The notes below the pieces were generated by a model. That model saw nothing but the letters and a program-made list of their open reading frames with translations, was not told the DNA's origin and searched no databases. DNA of 56,494 nt from JBCCTX01 sp964468435. Its GTDB lineage: Bacteria > Bacteroidota > Bacteroidia > J057. Location: contig CAYXVE010000036.1 in NCBI GenBank assembly GCA_964468435.1, positions 1-56,494 of the forward strand, written 5' to 3'. Below, piece by piece: positions 23,493 through 33,085 of this stretch. Each line of letters begins with the position of its first letter. Position 1 is the first letter of the stretch. Made by a program: the position numbers and the translations under genes.

Positions 23493-25649
23493 TCAATACG
23501 CAAAAATTTCATCGACAAATATCCATCCCTTTTTTCCTTTTCCTCTGTGCCAGGAAGGTAGTTGTGATACAGGGCGGGCGACTAGCTTGTAGTAGCGGAA
23601 ATCTGACTCAGGAATTGATAGATTGATCCCTTTGACTCCTGTTTTTTGATAATTTTCAGGTTGTTTGGGATATAGTTTAGTCAAAAGTTTCATTTGTTCT
23701 GGATGATCCCCACCCCATAGTTCCACCGATTGGGGAGGCATGAGGTAGGAAAATATATTTTGTGCATAGCTGATAGTCAGATAATGAATGAGCGGAGGAT
23801 TTTCACCGAAGTCAAGTGTGGCAATAAGGGGATTTTCTTTGAAGCCCAACCAATCAGGCGAGCGAAAGCCACTAGCAAAGCCCTTTTTCCCATCTATGAG
23901 GGTATAAGCTCCACGACCGCTATATTCTGGGTCTGAGTCATATAATAATTCTGCATTTACAGGTTTAAAACCATCTATGAAAAAGGAAAATTCCACGGAA
24001 CTACTACTGATCCAACCCTCACGAAAAGTTCTGGCTTGGATCGTGGTGAAAATAGGTATCTCCAATGGCTCTTCATAGACAGGAGATTCCAGGCTATCGG
24101 GTTCAGTTCCATTTAGTGTATATCGTATCTCTGCACCGGGAAATGAGTTTCTAAGTCTTACTTTTTCTCCAGGACGGAGGACTTTGCTATCATTGACTAG
24201 CAATGGGGGACTGAGCGAAAGCAGTTCTGATTCGTCTGGTATATATCCGTGATGAAAGCCAATATTTGGATATTGTATTTGCAGATCATCGATTTGTCGA
24301 TCTGTTAGCTGTGTATTCCAGACAAATACTTCGCTCAGCGAAGGAATGATCTTCAAGGCTTTTTCAAGATTTTGTCCCGTTTGCGTACCTGATACAGCGA
24401 GGGAACGCAATTTTTGACATGCACTAAGTTCGCTTAGTGTTTCGCCCGTGATATCTGTACCATTCAACAATATTTTTTCCAGATTGCTAAACTGAGTAAT
24501 GGTCGCTATGTCTTCATCCTGAATGGGCAGATTGGTTAGGTTGAGTGAAACAATTTGGTCCCTCACTTTAGCCAGATCAGAAAGGTAGTTGTCCTGATAG
24601 GCCTGACGTACAAATATTTGAGCTTCAAGTGCTGGTGAGGAAGAAGAAATGGGTGAAACGGTCCGGAAGGGATTGTTGAGTTCATCCAGGGTCTTATCTG
24701 AGGCAAAGGTAAATTCGTATTTAGGTTCTTGTGGGCTAACTTCCAGAGTTTGTGCTACATAATTCATGGCCAATTGATGCAGTGAATCCTCAGCAGGTAG
24801 GTCCTTAAAGGCTATTTCTGTATCTGCTCCGGAATCAATCCATAAGGTAAGTAGATCGATTTCTGCCTGTGTCAGTTGAGTCTTCCCTTCTGGCGGCATG
24901 TGCTCTTCATGATCCAGGGGGAGGTTTGCCCGTTGTATCATATGGCTATTCATCGCATCACCTGCTTTCCAGATTGCTCCATTTTTACCGCCGTTCATCA
25001 GTTTTTCCCGTGAAGACATATTCAGGTCTCCTTTGGTCTTGCTATCGTTATGACAGGCATAGCATTTGTCCTTGAGTACAGGCTGTATAGCAGCCTCGAA
25101 AATAGGAGTCTCCTCCGTAATCTCAACTTTATCTGAGATCAAGGGAGCCCAAACGAAGTCTGCGCCGTGCGTGATGCTGGCACCAAAGTGCCCTGCAAAT
25201 AATAATACGATCACACTGGCGGTCAAGGTAGCAGGGAAGGCCCATTTGATAGATTGCTGATAAGGCTCCAACAAGAGCAAGCCATAAGCCAGAAAACTCA
25301 CAGTTATTCCCGTCCATTTGTGTAGAGTCATCATGTTGGATGCATATCCTTCCTCCTGAGAGAGGAAAAAACCCATTATAGCTGTCAGAGCGGTAGTAAA
25401 AACAGTAATGTATAGCGTAAAACGCTGTATTTTTCGGAATGAATTGGGCTCTATTTCCTTCCGGAAAAACTGAAACAGGCCTATTAGTACTAGCAGACCT
25501 ATGGGGAAATGCAGCAGGAGCGGATGCATTCGTCCAAGTGGCTGAAGAAACACCGGAATACTAACCTGAGATTCAAAGATCAGCATAAATACCAGCATGA
25601 CATGTATAGCAAAAACGGTGTTTGCAGTAACTTTTTCCAATATCTTCAT
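23493..25649 (-). CDS. Membrane-anchored cytochrome c protein with LRR and chitobiase-like domains
   Basis: 718 aa, multi-domain. Five or so membrane spans at residues 1-155 (DUF2231-like: MHPLLLHFPIGLLVLIGLFQFF) are followed by a PSCyt1-type cytochrome c domain with heme-attachment Cys196-x-x-Cys199-His200 and a MPP motif (HEEHMPPEGKTQLTQ). A leucine-rich region follows (residues about 365-465), then a chitobiase/beta-hexosaminidase C-terminal-like domain (FPGAEIRYTLNGTEPDSLESP), and a final beta domain. Similar architectures occur in Planctomycetes and in some Bacteroidota next to DUF1501 and DUF1549/1553 genes, exactly as here. A role in electron transfer coupled to degradation of sulfated or complex glycans is assumed but not shown. 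Confidence 0.8.
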   Translation of the reverse strand: MKILEKVTANTVFAIHVMLVFMLIFESQVSIPVFLQPLGRMHPLLLHFPIGLLVLIGLFQFFRKEIEPNSFRKIQRFTLYITVFTTALTAIMGFFLSQEEGYASNMMTLHKWTGITVSFLAYGLLLLEPYQQSIKWAFPATLTASVIVLLFAGHFGASITHGADFVWAPLISDKVEITEETPIFEAAIQPVLKDKCYACHNDSKTKGDLNMSSREKLMNGGKNGAIWKAGDAMNSHMIQRANLPLDHEEHMPPEGKTQLTQAEIDLLTLWIDSGADTEIAFKDLPAEDSLHQLAMNYVAQTLEVSPQEPKYEFTFASDKTLDELNNPFRTVSPISSSSPALEAQIFVRQAYQDNYLSDLAKVRDQIVSLNLTNLPIQDEDIATITQFSNLEKILLNGTDITGETLSELSACQKLRSLAVSGTQTGQNLEKALKIIPSLSEVFVWNTQLTDRQIDDLQIQYPNIGFHHGYIPDESELLSLSPPLLVNDSKVLRPGEKVRLRNSFPGAEIRYTLNGTEPDSLESPVYEEPLEIPIFTTIQARTFREGWISSSSVEFSFFIDGFKPVNAELLYDSDPEYSGRGAYTLIDGKKGFASGFRSPDWLGFKENPLIATLDFGENPPLIHYLTISYAQNIFSYLMPPQSVELWGGDHPEQMKLLTKLYPKQPENYQKTGVKGINLSIPESDFRYYKLVARPVSQLPSWHRGKGKKGWIFVDEIFAY

Positions 25650-25825
25650 GAACAGTTCATGTTAATTTTGATTCTATGAGTGGACGATCTATCACATAAC
25701 ATGATTTAGGTATGGGGCTGACACGATACCCTTAATTTAGTTAACCCAGTCAGTATGTCAAATCGTCTCCCATCTGTATTCCTTCTTCTATTTTTCTTCA
25801 TTTATGGTCCAAATTCGATCCTTTA

Positions 25826-27280
25826 TCAAGCCATAATCCCCTCTACCAGTTTTCCAGCTACGTCAGTTAGCCTATATCTTCTTCCCAGATGCTTGTAGGT
25901 CAACTTTTCGTGATCCAGCCCCAACAAATGAAGAACAGTCGCGTGGAAGTCATTGATATGAACAGGATCTTCTACAATGTTGTATCCAACCTCATCTGTT
26001 TCGCCATATACCATACCCGGTTTTACTCCTCCTCCCGCCATCCAGATCGAATAACATCTGGGATGATGGTCCCTTCCATAATTTTCTTGCGTGAGTTTTC
26101 CCTGGCAATAGTTCGTCCGGCCAAATTCACCCCCCCAGATGACAAGCGTCTCGTCCAGTAGTCCTCGCTGTTTGAGGTCTGTGATTAGCGCAGCAGAGGC
26201 TCTGTCTACATCTTGCGCTTGTAAGGGCATTTCACCGACCAGGTTACCGTGCTGATCCCATCCCTGGTGATAAAGCTGCACGAAGCGCACGCCAGATTCA
26301 GATAGCTTCCTGGCCAACAGACAGTTGGCTGCATAAGTTCCTGGCACCAAACAGTCTGCGCCATACATACGGATGATATGTTCAGGTTCTTTGCTCAGGT
26401 CAGTCAATTCAGGAACAGCCGTCTGCATGCGGTAGGCCATCTCGTACTGCTGAATTTTAGTATGTATTTCAGGATCGCCAAATTCATCATAGGTCATTTC
26501 ATTCAACTCAGCCAATTTATCTAGCATTCTGCGGCGACTTTGTCGATCCATGCCATCAGGATCATTGAGGTAGAGGACAGGGTCCTCTCCACTGCTGAAT
26601 TGTACGCCCTGGTGTACGCTATCCAGAAATCCATTGGTCCATAGTTTGGCATATACACCTTGGCCATTCCCTCTTCCTCGGGATAGCAATACACAGTAAG
26701 CTGGAAGATTCTTATTTTCACTTCCTAATCCATAGCTCAACCATGCTCCCATACTAGGACGGTTGCCCTGTTGAGCTCCTGTCTGTATGAAGGTAAGTGC
26801 CGGATCGTGATTAATCGCTTCGGTATGCATTGTCTTGATGATACAGATATCATCCACGATCTTAGCAATGTTGGGAAACAATTCACTTACCCAGGTACCG
26901 GATTGTCCATATTGCTTGAAATCGAAATGAGAACCCACCAGTGGGAAACGGTCTTGGCCCGAAGTCATTCCTGTCAGACGTTGACCCATTCTCACAGAAG
27001 CAGGCAGATCCATTCCATGCATTTCCTTCAGTTTGGGCTTGTAGTCAAAGCTTTCCAATTGAGAGGGGGCTCCATTTTGAAACAAGTATATAACGCGTTT
27101 TGCTTTGGGAGCAAAATGAGGAAGGCCCAATGGCAGGGAATCCAACGCATTATTACCTCCTTTAAAAAGTTCTGGCATCAGCAGCGATCCTAATGCTACA
27201 CTGCCAATTCCCAGGCTTAACTTACTGAGAAAATGTCTCCGGTTGACATTTAGTCTATGTTCAAAGAATGTATTGGACAT
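25826..27280 (-). CDS. DUF1501 family protein with Tat-like signal
   Basis: DUF1501 proteins (sulfatase-like alkaline phosphatase fold) are exported and are paired with PSCyt1/DUF1549/DUF1553 proteins; their reaction is unknown. The N-terminus has NRRHFLSKLSLGIGSVALGSLL, a Tat-type signal with the R-R-x-F-L core. Conserved blocks include YLFQNGAPSQLESFDYKP, FVQLYHQGWDQHGNL and IWGGEFGRTNYCQ, with His and Asp residues placed as in the metal site of the fold. Length (484 aa) is typical. Between the cytochrome gene and the DUF1549/1553 gene on the same strand, it is the middle gene of the set. Confidence 0.9.
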   Translation of the reverse strand: MSNTFFEHRLNVNRRHFLSKLSLGIGSVALGSLLMPELFKGGNNALDSLPLGLPHFAPKAKRVIYLFQNGAPSQLESFDYKPKLKEMHGMDLPASVRMGQRLTGMTSGQDRFPLVGSHFDFKQYGQSGTWVSELFPNIAKIVDDICIIKTMHTEAINHDPALTFIQTGAQQGNRPSMGAWLSYGLGSENKNLPAYCVLLSRGRGNGQGVYAKLWTNGFLDSVHQGVQFSSGEDPVLYLNDPDGMDRQSRRRMLDKLAELNEMTYDEFGDPEIHTKIQQYEMAYRMQTAVPELTDLSKEPEHIIRMYGADCLVPGTYAANCLLARKLSESGVRFVQLYHQGWDQHGNLVGEMPLQAQDVDRASAALITDLKQRGLLDETLVIWGGEFGRTNYCQGKLTQENYGRDHHPRCYSIWMAGGGVKPGMVYGETDEVGYNIVEDPVHINDFHATVLHLLGLDHEKLTYKHLGRRYRLTDVAGKLVEGIMA

Positions 27281-27419
27281 CGTTAATTGATTTTGGATTT
27301 ATAAATCGTAGCTGTTAGCGCTACATAATTGAGCCTTACCATTTTTTGTTTGATCATTTATTCAACTGAGATGGATCAGTGTTTTTGTCGTCTGCGTTCT
27401 GTGGTCTGAACCCATCGTG

Positions 27420-29756
27420 CTAAGATCTGGTAATAGCTTCCTCCATATTATATATTGAATGTATGATTTGCATCAGTGCTACGGTCTTTGCCGGATCATC
27501 AATATTCATCTTTCGCGGATATTCGCCGATCCTCAGCAGAGTGTCTGCTTTGGACTGCGTCTTGGAGTATGCTGCATATTCTTCTTCAAAATAATTTATT
27601 AGCAGCGTTTTTTCCGCCTCTTTCATTTTACGGCATATAATTCGGATAAAGGCTTCTTCTATTTTTTCTTCTACGGGTATATCTTTAAGCATTAGCTTCT
27701 CGGCCAGTACCCTGGAAGCTTCCAGCACATGTGGATCATTCAGCATCACAAGTGATTGCAGTGGTGTGCTGGTATTGACCCGTTTCACTTCACATTGATC
27801 CCGGTTGGATGCATCGAAGATCAACATAGAAGGTGGAGGTACCGTGCGTTTGATGAAGGTGTATATTCCTCTGCGGTAGAGGTTTTCTCCATCATCCAGT
27901 CTGTATCTTTGCAGCAAGCCCCGACCGGAAGTAGCTGCATCCCACAATCCCTTTGGCTGATAGGGTTTTACACTAGGTCCCCCAATTCCGGGATTAAGCA
28001 GGCCTGAGCTTGCCAGTACATGGTCTCTAACAATTTCAGCTGGGAACCTATTTCTAGGCGACCAGGACAGATAGTAGTTTTCTGGATCTTTAGCAAATTT
28101 CTTCTGGGAAACTTCAGCAGATTGGCGATAGGTAGACGACATGACGATCGTCTTGATCAGGTGTTTGATATCCCAGCTATTTTCCCTGAAATCCACTGAA
28201 AGCCAGTCCAGCAGTTCCAGATGGGTTGGCAAATCACCCTGCATACCGAAGTCTCCGGTTGTTTCTACAATCCCTCTTCCAAAGATTTCCTGCCAGATGC
28301 GATTGACAAAGACTCGTGCCGCTAGTGGGTTTTCTTCATCCAGTAGCCATTTAGCCAGTCCCAGCCTGTTTTGTTCATATTGAGTGGTATCAAAAGGCAT
28401 GATATCCTCAGGCGTAGCAAATCCTACCGAATCAGTAGGAGCGTCGTAATTTCCGCGATTCAGCACATACGTATTTCTCAAGCCCATCGAATCCTTCATC
28501 ACCATCACTTCAACAGGTACTGTATCTTTCATATTGATAAAACTGAGGTATTTCTCCACATCTTCATCGGTGATCTTCATGTTGGGAGGATCGGCAAAAG
28601 ATGCGTCAATCGTTCCAAATATGCCCTTTTCAGGAACGTGATTGAAAAAAGCAAAGGTACTGTAGTAGTCTTCCTGAGAGATCGGGTCATATTTGTGGTC
28701 ATGGCATTTGGCACATTCGAAGGTCAGTGCCAGAAAGGCTTTCCCAAAGGTGTTGGTGCGGTCGGTTACATATTCCACTCGGTACTCTTCATCGATGACT
28801 CCTCCTTCCTGAGTGATCTTGTGATTCCGATTAAATCCGGTGGCAAGAAGTTGCTCCTTGGTGGAATTAGGTAAGAGGTCACCTGCCAACTGCCAGGTGA
28901 CAAATTTGTCATAGGGGTAGTTTTCATTAAATGCGTGGATTACCCAGTCTCTCCAGGGCCACATCGTGCGGAGGCCATCATCCTGGTAGCCATGAGAATC
29001 CGCATAACGGGCTACATCCAGCCAGTGCAGCGCCATTCGTTCACCATAGTGAGGACTGGATAGCAACTCATCAACTATTTTTTCATAAGCATCGGGACGA
29101 CTATCGTTCAAAAAGCGTACCTGAAGATCCAAAGAAGGAGGCAGGCCCGTCAGATCGAAAGCTACACGCTTGAGTAAACGCGCTTTATCGGCTTCTTCAT
29201 TGGGTTTGAGTCCTTTTTCCTCCATCTTCGCAGCCACAAAATAATCGATTTCATTAGTTGCCCAGGATTCATATCTTGTTTGAGGTAATGCCTGCTTTTG
29301 TGGAGGAATAAAAGCCCAGTGAGGTTTGTACGCTGCTCCTTGCTTAATCCACTTTTCGATCAGGTCTTTTTCTCTTGGAGTAAGTTTGAGGTTGGATTCT
29401 GGGGGGGGCATTAACATATCTTCATCCGTAGCGTGTATTCGATGGTAAACCTCAGAGGATTCAGGCTTTCCTGAAACAAAAGCAAATCGCTTAGGGGCAT
29501 CCCCCAACGCCCGGAAGGCATCTTCCTCCCGGTCAAGCCTCAAATCTGCCTTGCGCTGTTCAGCATCAGGGCCATGACATGCAAAACAATTATCTGACAG
29601 AATCGGACGAATGTGAAAGTTGTAATCTACCACATCAGGGAGGCCATCATCTCCCTTGAAGGTGTTGGAGAAAAAAATAGTAGCCACCAAGGCTGCTATG
29701 ATGCTCAGTCCTCCTGTGATGATCCACCTGTTTTGATATATTTTGCTGAAGTTCAT
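27420..29756 (-). CDS. PSCyt1/DUF1549/DUF1553 domain protein (planctomycete-type)
   Basis: Large exported protein of about 778 aa. After a membrane anchor (IITGGLSIIAALVATIFF) it has a PSCyt1 cytochrome c domain with Cys57-x-x-Cys60-His61 (CFACHGPD) and a MPPPES methionine-ligand region, then DUF1549 (WATNEIDYFVAAKMEEKGL, HWLDVARYADSHGYQDDG) and DUF1553 (LDEENPLAARVFVNRIWQEI, FPAEIVRDHVLASSGLLNP). The CAKCHDHKYDPISQEDYY motif in the DUF1549 domain adds a second CxxCH, so a second heme is possible. Start at 29756; a 12-residue extension exists. It is probably the first gene of the three-gene set and transcribed leftward. Family known, function not. Confidence 0.9.
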   Translation of the reverse strand: MNFSKIYQNRWIITGGLSIIAALVATIFFSNTFKGDDGLPDVVDYNFHIRPILSDNCFACHGPDAEQRKADLRLDREEDAFRALGDAPKRFAFVSGKPESSEVYHRIHATDEDMLMPPPESNLKLTPREKDLIEKWIKQGAAYKPHWAFIPPQKQALPQTRYESWATNEIDYFVAAKMEEKGLKPNEEADKARLLKRVAFDLTGLPPSLDLQVRFLNDSRPDAYEKIVDELLSSPHYGERMALHWLDVARYADSHGYQDDGLRTMWPWRDWVIHAFNENYPYDKFVTWQLAGDLLPNSTKEQLLATGFNRNHKITQEGGVIDEEYRVEYVTDRTNTFGKAFLALTFECAKCHDHKYDPISQEDYYSTFAFFNHVPEKGIFGTIDASFADPPNMKITDEDVEKYLSFINMKDTVPVEVMVMKDSMGLRNTYVLNRGNYDAPTDSVGFATPEDIMPFDTTQYEQNRLGLAKWLLDEENPLAARVFVNRIWQEIFGRGIVETTGDFGMQGDLPTHLELLDWLSVDFRENSWDIKHLIKTIVMSSTYRQSAEVSQKKFAKDPENYYLSWSPRNRFPAEIVRDHVLASSGLLNPGIGGPSVKPYQPKGLWDAATSGRGLLQRYRLDDGENLYRRGIYTFIKRTVPPPSMLIFDASNRDQCEVKRVNTSTPLQSLVMLNDPHVLEASRVLAEKLMLKDIPVEEKIEEAFIRIICRKMKEAEKTLLINYFEEEYAAYSKTQSKADTLLRIGEYPRKMNIDDPAKTVALMQIIHSIYNMEEAITRS

Positions 29757-29985
29757 TTCGCGAATAGTTATTTCAAAAACCCAGAATAACACTTAAGTGT
29801 TCCCGTATTACTCTAATTGTAAATATAATAAAAATCCGAGTGTTTATCAGTCCGAAAGAAATATTATAGTGGTCGGTCATGGGATCCTGTGTTATGAAAA
29901 AGTGTATATATCGGTGTAATCACGGATATGGAAACTATATTCGTATGTCGCGTATGTGTAGGAATGAACGCAGTGTTTTTGTTAA

Positions 29986-30255
29986 ACCCATGTAAATGCC
30001 AACGGTAGAATCATATCTGACTTCAAAACTGTTCCAAACCACGCTAATGTAGCAGACTTTCTGGAAGATATTGAAGACGGACAGAAGAAAATCGATGTTT
30101 ATAAAAGTTTACGGCATATTCCTATCAAGACGCCTAATGACTATCCCAATTTCAAGGTAAAGGCCTTTGTAAATACAACCATTGACTTATTGTTACCTAA
30201 ACTTATCGGAGAATACCAATCATCAGGGAAGACCATATTGAAGATAAAAGGATAG
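29986..30255 (+). pseudogene. Unrecognised gene remnant in the 29.8-30.3 kb gap
   Basis: After a TAA at 29983-29985 an open frame without a good start encodes about 89 residues (NGRIISDFKTVPNHANVADF, then KKIDVYKSLRHIPIKTPND) ending at TAG 30253-30255. The composition is protein-like and the frame is long for an AT-rich gap, which suggests the tail of a lost gene. I do not recognise the family. The rest of 29793-30335 shows no gene, only the likely leader of the PSCyt1 gene and the tail of the yifB gene region. Confidence 0.35.
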
Positions 30256-30335
30256 GTCGCTCTTTGTAATAAAAAATTCTTTCGGTTAGAAATCTACATA
30301 ATGATCCAGATCGAGTGTCCAGTAGATAACAATTC

Positions 30336-31877
30336 TCACCCGCCCCAGCTCTCCCGGTCTAGGGACCGGTATTGTATCGCTTCAGCAATGTGCTCGGGCA
30401 GGATATTGTCGGTATCTGCCAGGTCGGCAATCGTGCGTGCCACTTTCAGGATGCGATCAAAAGCCCTTGCAGAAAGGTCCAGCTTTTTCATGGCTATTTT
30501 GAGTAACATTTCACTGGGTTTATCGATCGAGCATATCTTGCGTGTCATCGTAGGCGACATCATCGCATTGGAGTAGATGCCTTCGTGGCTGCGAAAGCGC
30601 ACCAACTGGCGATCCCGGGCAGTGATCACCCGCTCGCGGATTTCATGGCTGGTTTCTCCTTCTTCGCGGGATGCAAGTTCTTCGAAAGGAACCGGAACTA
30701 CCTCGATATGCAGATCGATACGATCGAGTAGCGGACCGGAGATCTTGCTCATGTAGCGCTGGATCTGTGCAGGTGTGCATACACATTCTTTTTCTGGATG
30801 GGTATAAAATCCACAGGGGCAGGGGTTCATGCTGGATACCAGCATAAAACTCGAAGGATAATCCACGGTTACTTTGGCACGGGAAACTGTAATTTTCCGC
30901 TCTTCCAGGGGCTGGCGCAGTACTTCCAGGACCGATCGCTTGAACTCTGGAAGTTCATCGAGAAACAGCACCCCATTGTGTGCCAGGCTAATCTCACCAG
31001 GCTGTGGTACACCGCCACCGCCGACCAAAGCGACATCACTGACAGTGTGATGGGGTGAGCGGAAAGGCCGGTGAGCTACTAGCGAAGTGTTGGCAGGGAG
31101 AATACCCACAACAGAATGAATTTTGGTCGTTTCCAGCGCTTCATGCAGGGACAAAGGAGGTAAGATACTGGGCATGCGCTTAGCCAGCATGGTCTTGCCT
31201 GCGCCAGGAGGTCCGATCAGGATAACATTGTGCCCTCCTGCAGCAGCTACTTCCATGGCTCGTTTTACATTCTCCTGCCCTTTCACATCACTGAAATCAT
31301 CGGGGAAGACCTGCTGGGCATCGTAGAAGATCTCACGTGTATCGCGGACCATGGGGTGGATTTCCTTTTTACCAGACAGAAAATCGGCAGCATCTTCCAG
31401 ATTCTCTACAGGGATCACCTGTAGCTGGTTGACGATTGCTGCCTCACTAGCATTGGCTTTGGGCAGGATCATGCCTTTAAAACCACTTTTACGTGCTTCG
31501 ATGGCGATCGACAAGGCTCCCTTGATTGGATGGAGCTTGCCATCCAGTGAGAGTTCGCCCATAATAACATATTCGCTGATGGTAGGGGCATGTATCTGCT
31601 CGTCGGCAGTTAGGATGCCTAAAGCTATGGATAAATCGTATGCAGAGCCTACCTTGCGGATGTCTGCCGGAGCCATATTGACCGTAACCTTTTTGCGTGG
31701 AGGCTCATAGCCTATATTGCGAAAAGCTGTAAATACTCTTGCCCAGCTTTCCTTGACTGCATTATCGGGCAGTCCTACGATGATAATGCCAAAATCTCCC
31801 TGTGCTACATTTACCTCCACCGTAATCAAGGTAGCATGTATCCCCTCGACAGCACTTCCATAGGTTTTGACTAGCAT
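30336..31877 (-). CDS. YifB/ComM-like Mg-chelatase family AAA ATPase
   Basis: ComM-type ATPase with N-terminal Lon-like domain (residues 20-170, EVNVAQGDFGIIIVGLPD and AYDLSIALGILTADEQ) and a Mg-chelatase AAA core. Walker A is GPPGAGKTMLAKRMP, Walker B is GVLFLDELPEF, and the arginine-finger region includes RQPLEERKITVSRAKVTVDYP. Four cysteines in NPCPCGFYTHPEKECVCT form a likely zinc site. In Gammaproteobacteria ComM is a hexameric branch-migration helicase used in recombination of incoming DNA; the same role is plausible here. Length (513 aa) is normal. Confidence 0.93.
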   Translation of the reverse strand: MLVKTYGSAVEGIHATLITVEVNVAQGDFGIIIVGLPDNAVKESWARVFTAFRNIGYEPPRKKVTVNMAPADIRKVGSAYDLSIALGILTADEQIHAPTISEYVIMGELSLDGKLHPIKGALSIAIEARKSGFKGMILPKANASEAAIVNQLQVIPVENLEDAADFLSGKKEIHPMVRDTREIFYDAQQVFPDDFSDVKGQENVKRAMEVAAAGGHNVILIGPPGAGKTMLAKRMPSILPPLSLHEALETTKIHSVVGILPANTSLVAHRPFRSPHHTVSDVALVGGGGVPQPGEISLAHNGVLFLDELPEFKRSVLEVLRQPLEERKITVSRAKVTVDYPSSFMLVSSMNPCPCGFYTHPEKECVCTPAQIQRYMSKISGPLLDRIDLHIEVVPVPFEELASREEGETSHEIRERVITARDRQLVRFRSHEGIYSNAMMSPTMTRKICSIDKPSEMLLKIAMKKLDLSARAFDRILKVARTIADLADTDNILPEHIAEAIQYRSLDRESWGG

Positions 31878-32085
31878 AATGATATTTCTAATGATTGACT
31901 AAGCACCAGGAGCTATCGTTTACAGTTTTTTGACCCTGAATCTCTTATCATAAACCCCCGGATTGAATATGTGTTGACAAGTATAGGGTTAGAAAGAAAG
32001 TTTAACCAAGGAAAAAAAAGCCAAAAAGTAAAAGCAAACTCGAACAAAAAGCAGGTAAGGCAATTAAAGTACATGAGCTTGGGTA

Positions 32086-32101
32086 TAAATTTGTATTTTT
32101 G
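32086..32101 (+). promoter_or_regulatory. -7 elements before the polyprenyl synthetase
   Basis: Two adjacent TAnnTTTG matches, TAAATTTG (32086-32093) and TATTTTTG (32094-32101), lie 8-24 bases before the ATG. A good -33 TTG at the right distance is not visible. If the second is used, the mRNA would be almost leaderless. Confidence 0.35.
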
Positions 32102-32109
32102 CTGGGAAG

Positions 32110-33084
32110 ATGAGCGAAAAGCTGAAAACCATACAGGCCCCCATTTCAGAAGAGTTGATTTACTTTGATAAGTATTTTCGCTCTGCCATGCGTACAGAAG
32201 TTGCCCTCCTGGATCGTATTACGCAGTATTTGATCAAGCGTAAGGGAAAGCAGATGCGACCCATGCTGGTGCTGCTGAGTGCCAGTATCTGCGGTAAGAT
32301 TACCCCCTCTACCTACCGAGGTGCGGCTCTAGTAGAACTCCTTCACACCGCTACACTCATTCATGATGATGTCGTGGATGATTCGGACGAGCGGCGAGGT
32401 TTTTTTTCGATTAACGCACTTTGGAAAAATAAGATCGCAGTACTGGTTGGAGACTTTCTCCTTTCCCGTGGATTGCTGATGGCATTGGAGTACGACGATT
32501 TTCGCTCGTTGAAGATTGTTTCCAACGCTGTGAAGCAGATGAGTGAGGGAGAATTATTACAGATGGAAAAGGCACGCAGGCTGAACATTGATGAGGCGGT
32601 GTACCTGGAAATTGTCCGTCAGAAGACAGCATCATTGTTTGCTTCCTGTTGTGAGACAGGTGCTGCCAGTGCTACAGATGATGACTTCGTCATTGAATCC
32701 ATGCGCGATTTTGGACAGAAACTCGGGATTGCATTCCAGATCAAAGATGATTTGTTTGATTACGGCACTGACGATGTCGGCAAGCCTCGCGCCATTGATA
32801 TCAAAGAACGTAAACTCACCTTGCCTTTAATCCACATCCTCAACAAAGCTAGCTGGCGCGAGCGTCGCAAGCTGATCAACATTGTGAAGAATCACAATAC
32901 AGATAAGAAAAAGGTCAAATACCTGATTGATTATGTATATGACCACGGGGGAATCTCCTATTCTCAGGGAGTGATGAACGACTACCTTCAGCAGGCCGAG
33001 AACATTCTCATGCAGTTTGACGATTCCCCTGCAAGAGCTTCCATGATTGATCTCATGAATTATACAGTGAAAAGGAAAAAGTAG
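32110..33084 (+). CDS. Polyprenyl diphosphate synthase (trans-isoprenyl)
   Basis: Elongates allylic diphosphates with isopentenyl diphosphate to make long-chain isoprenoids for quinones (menaquinone side chain) or similar lipids. The first Asp-rich motif is LIHDDVVDDSD (Asp86, Asp87, Asp90), the second is IKDDLFDYGTDDVGKP near residue 215, and KGKQMRPMLVLLSA is the conserved N-terminal substrate-binding block. Length (324 aa) matches octaprenyl/heptaprenyl synthases. Chain length cannot be read reliably by eye. Convergent with the exonuclease gene, ending one base from it. Confidence 0.92.
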   Translation: MSEKLKTIQAPISEELIYFDKYFRSAMRTEVALLDRITQYLIKRKGKQMRPMLVLLSASICGKITPSTYRGAALVELLHTATLIHDDVVDDSDERRGFFSINALWKNKIAVLVGDFLLSRGLLMALEYDDFRSLKIVSNAVKQMSEGELLQMEKARRLNIDEAVYLEIVRQKTASLFASCCETGAASATDDDFVIESMRDFGQKLGIAFQIKDDLFDYGTDDVGKPRAIDIKERKLTLPLIHILNKASWRERRKLINIVKNHNTDKKKVKYLIDYVYDHGGISYSQGVMNDYLQQAENILMQFDDSPARASMIDLMNYTVKRKK

Positions 33085-33085
33085 G

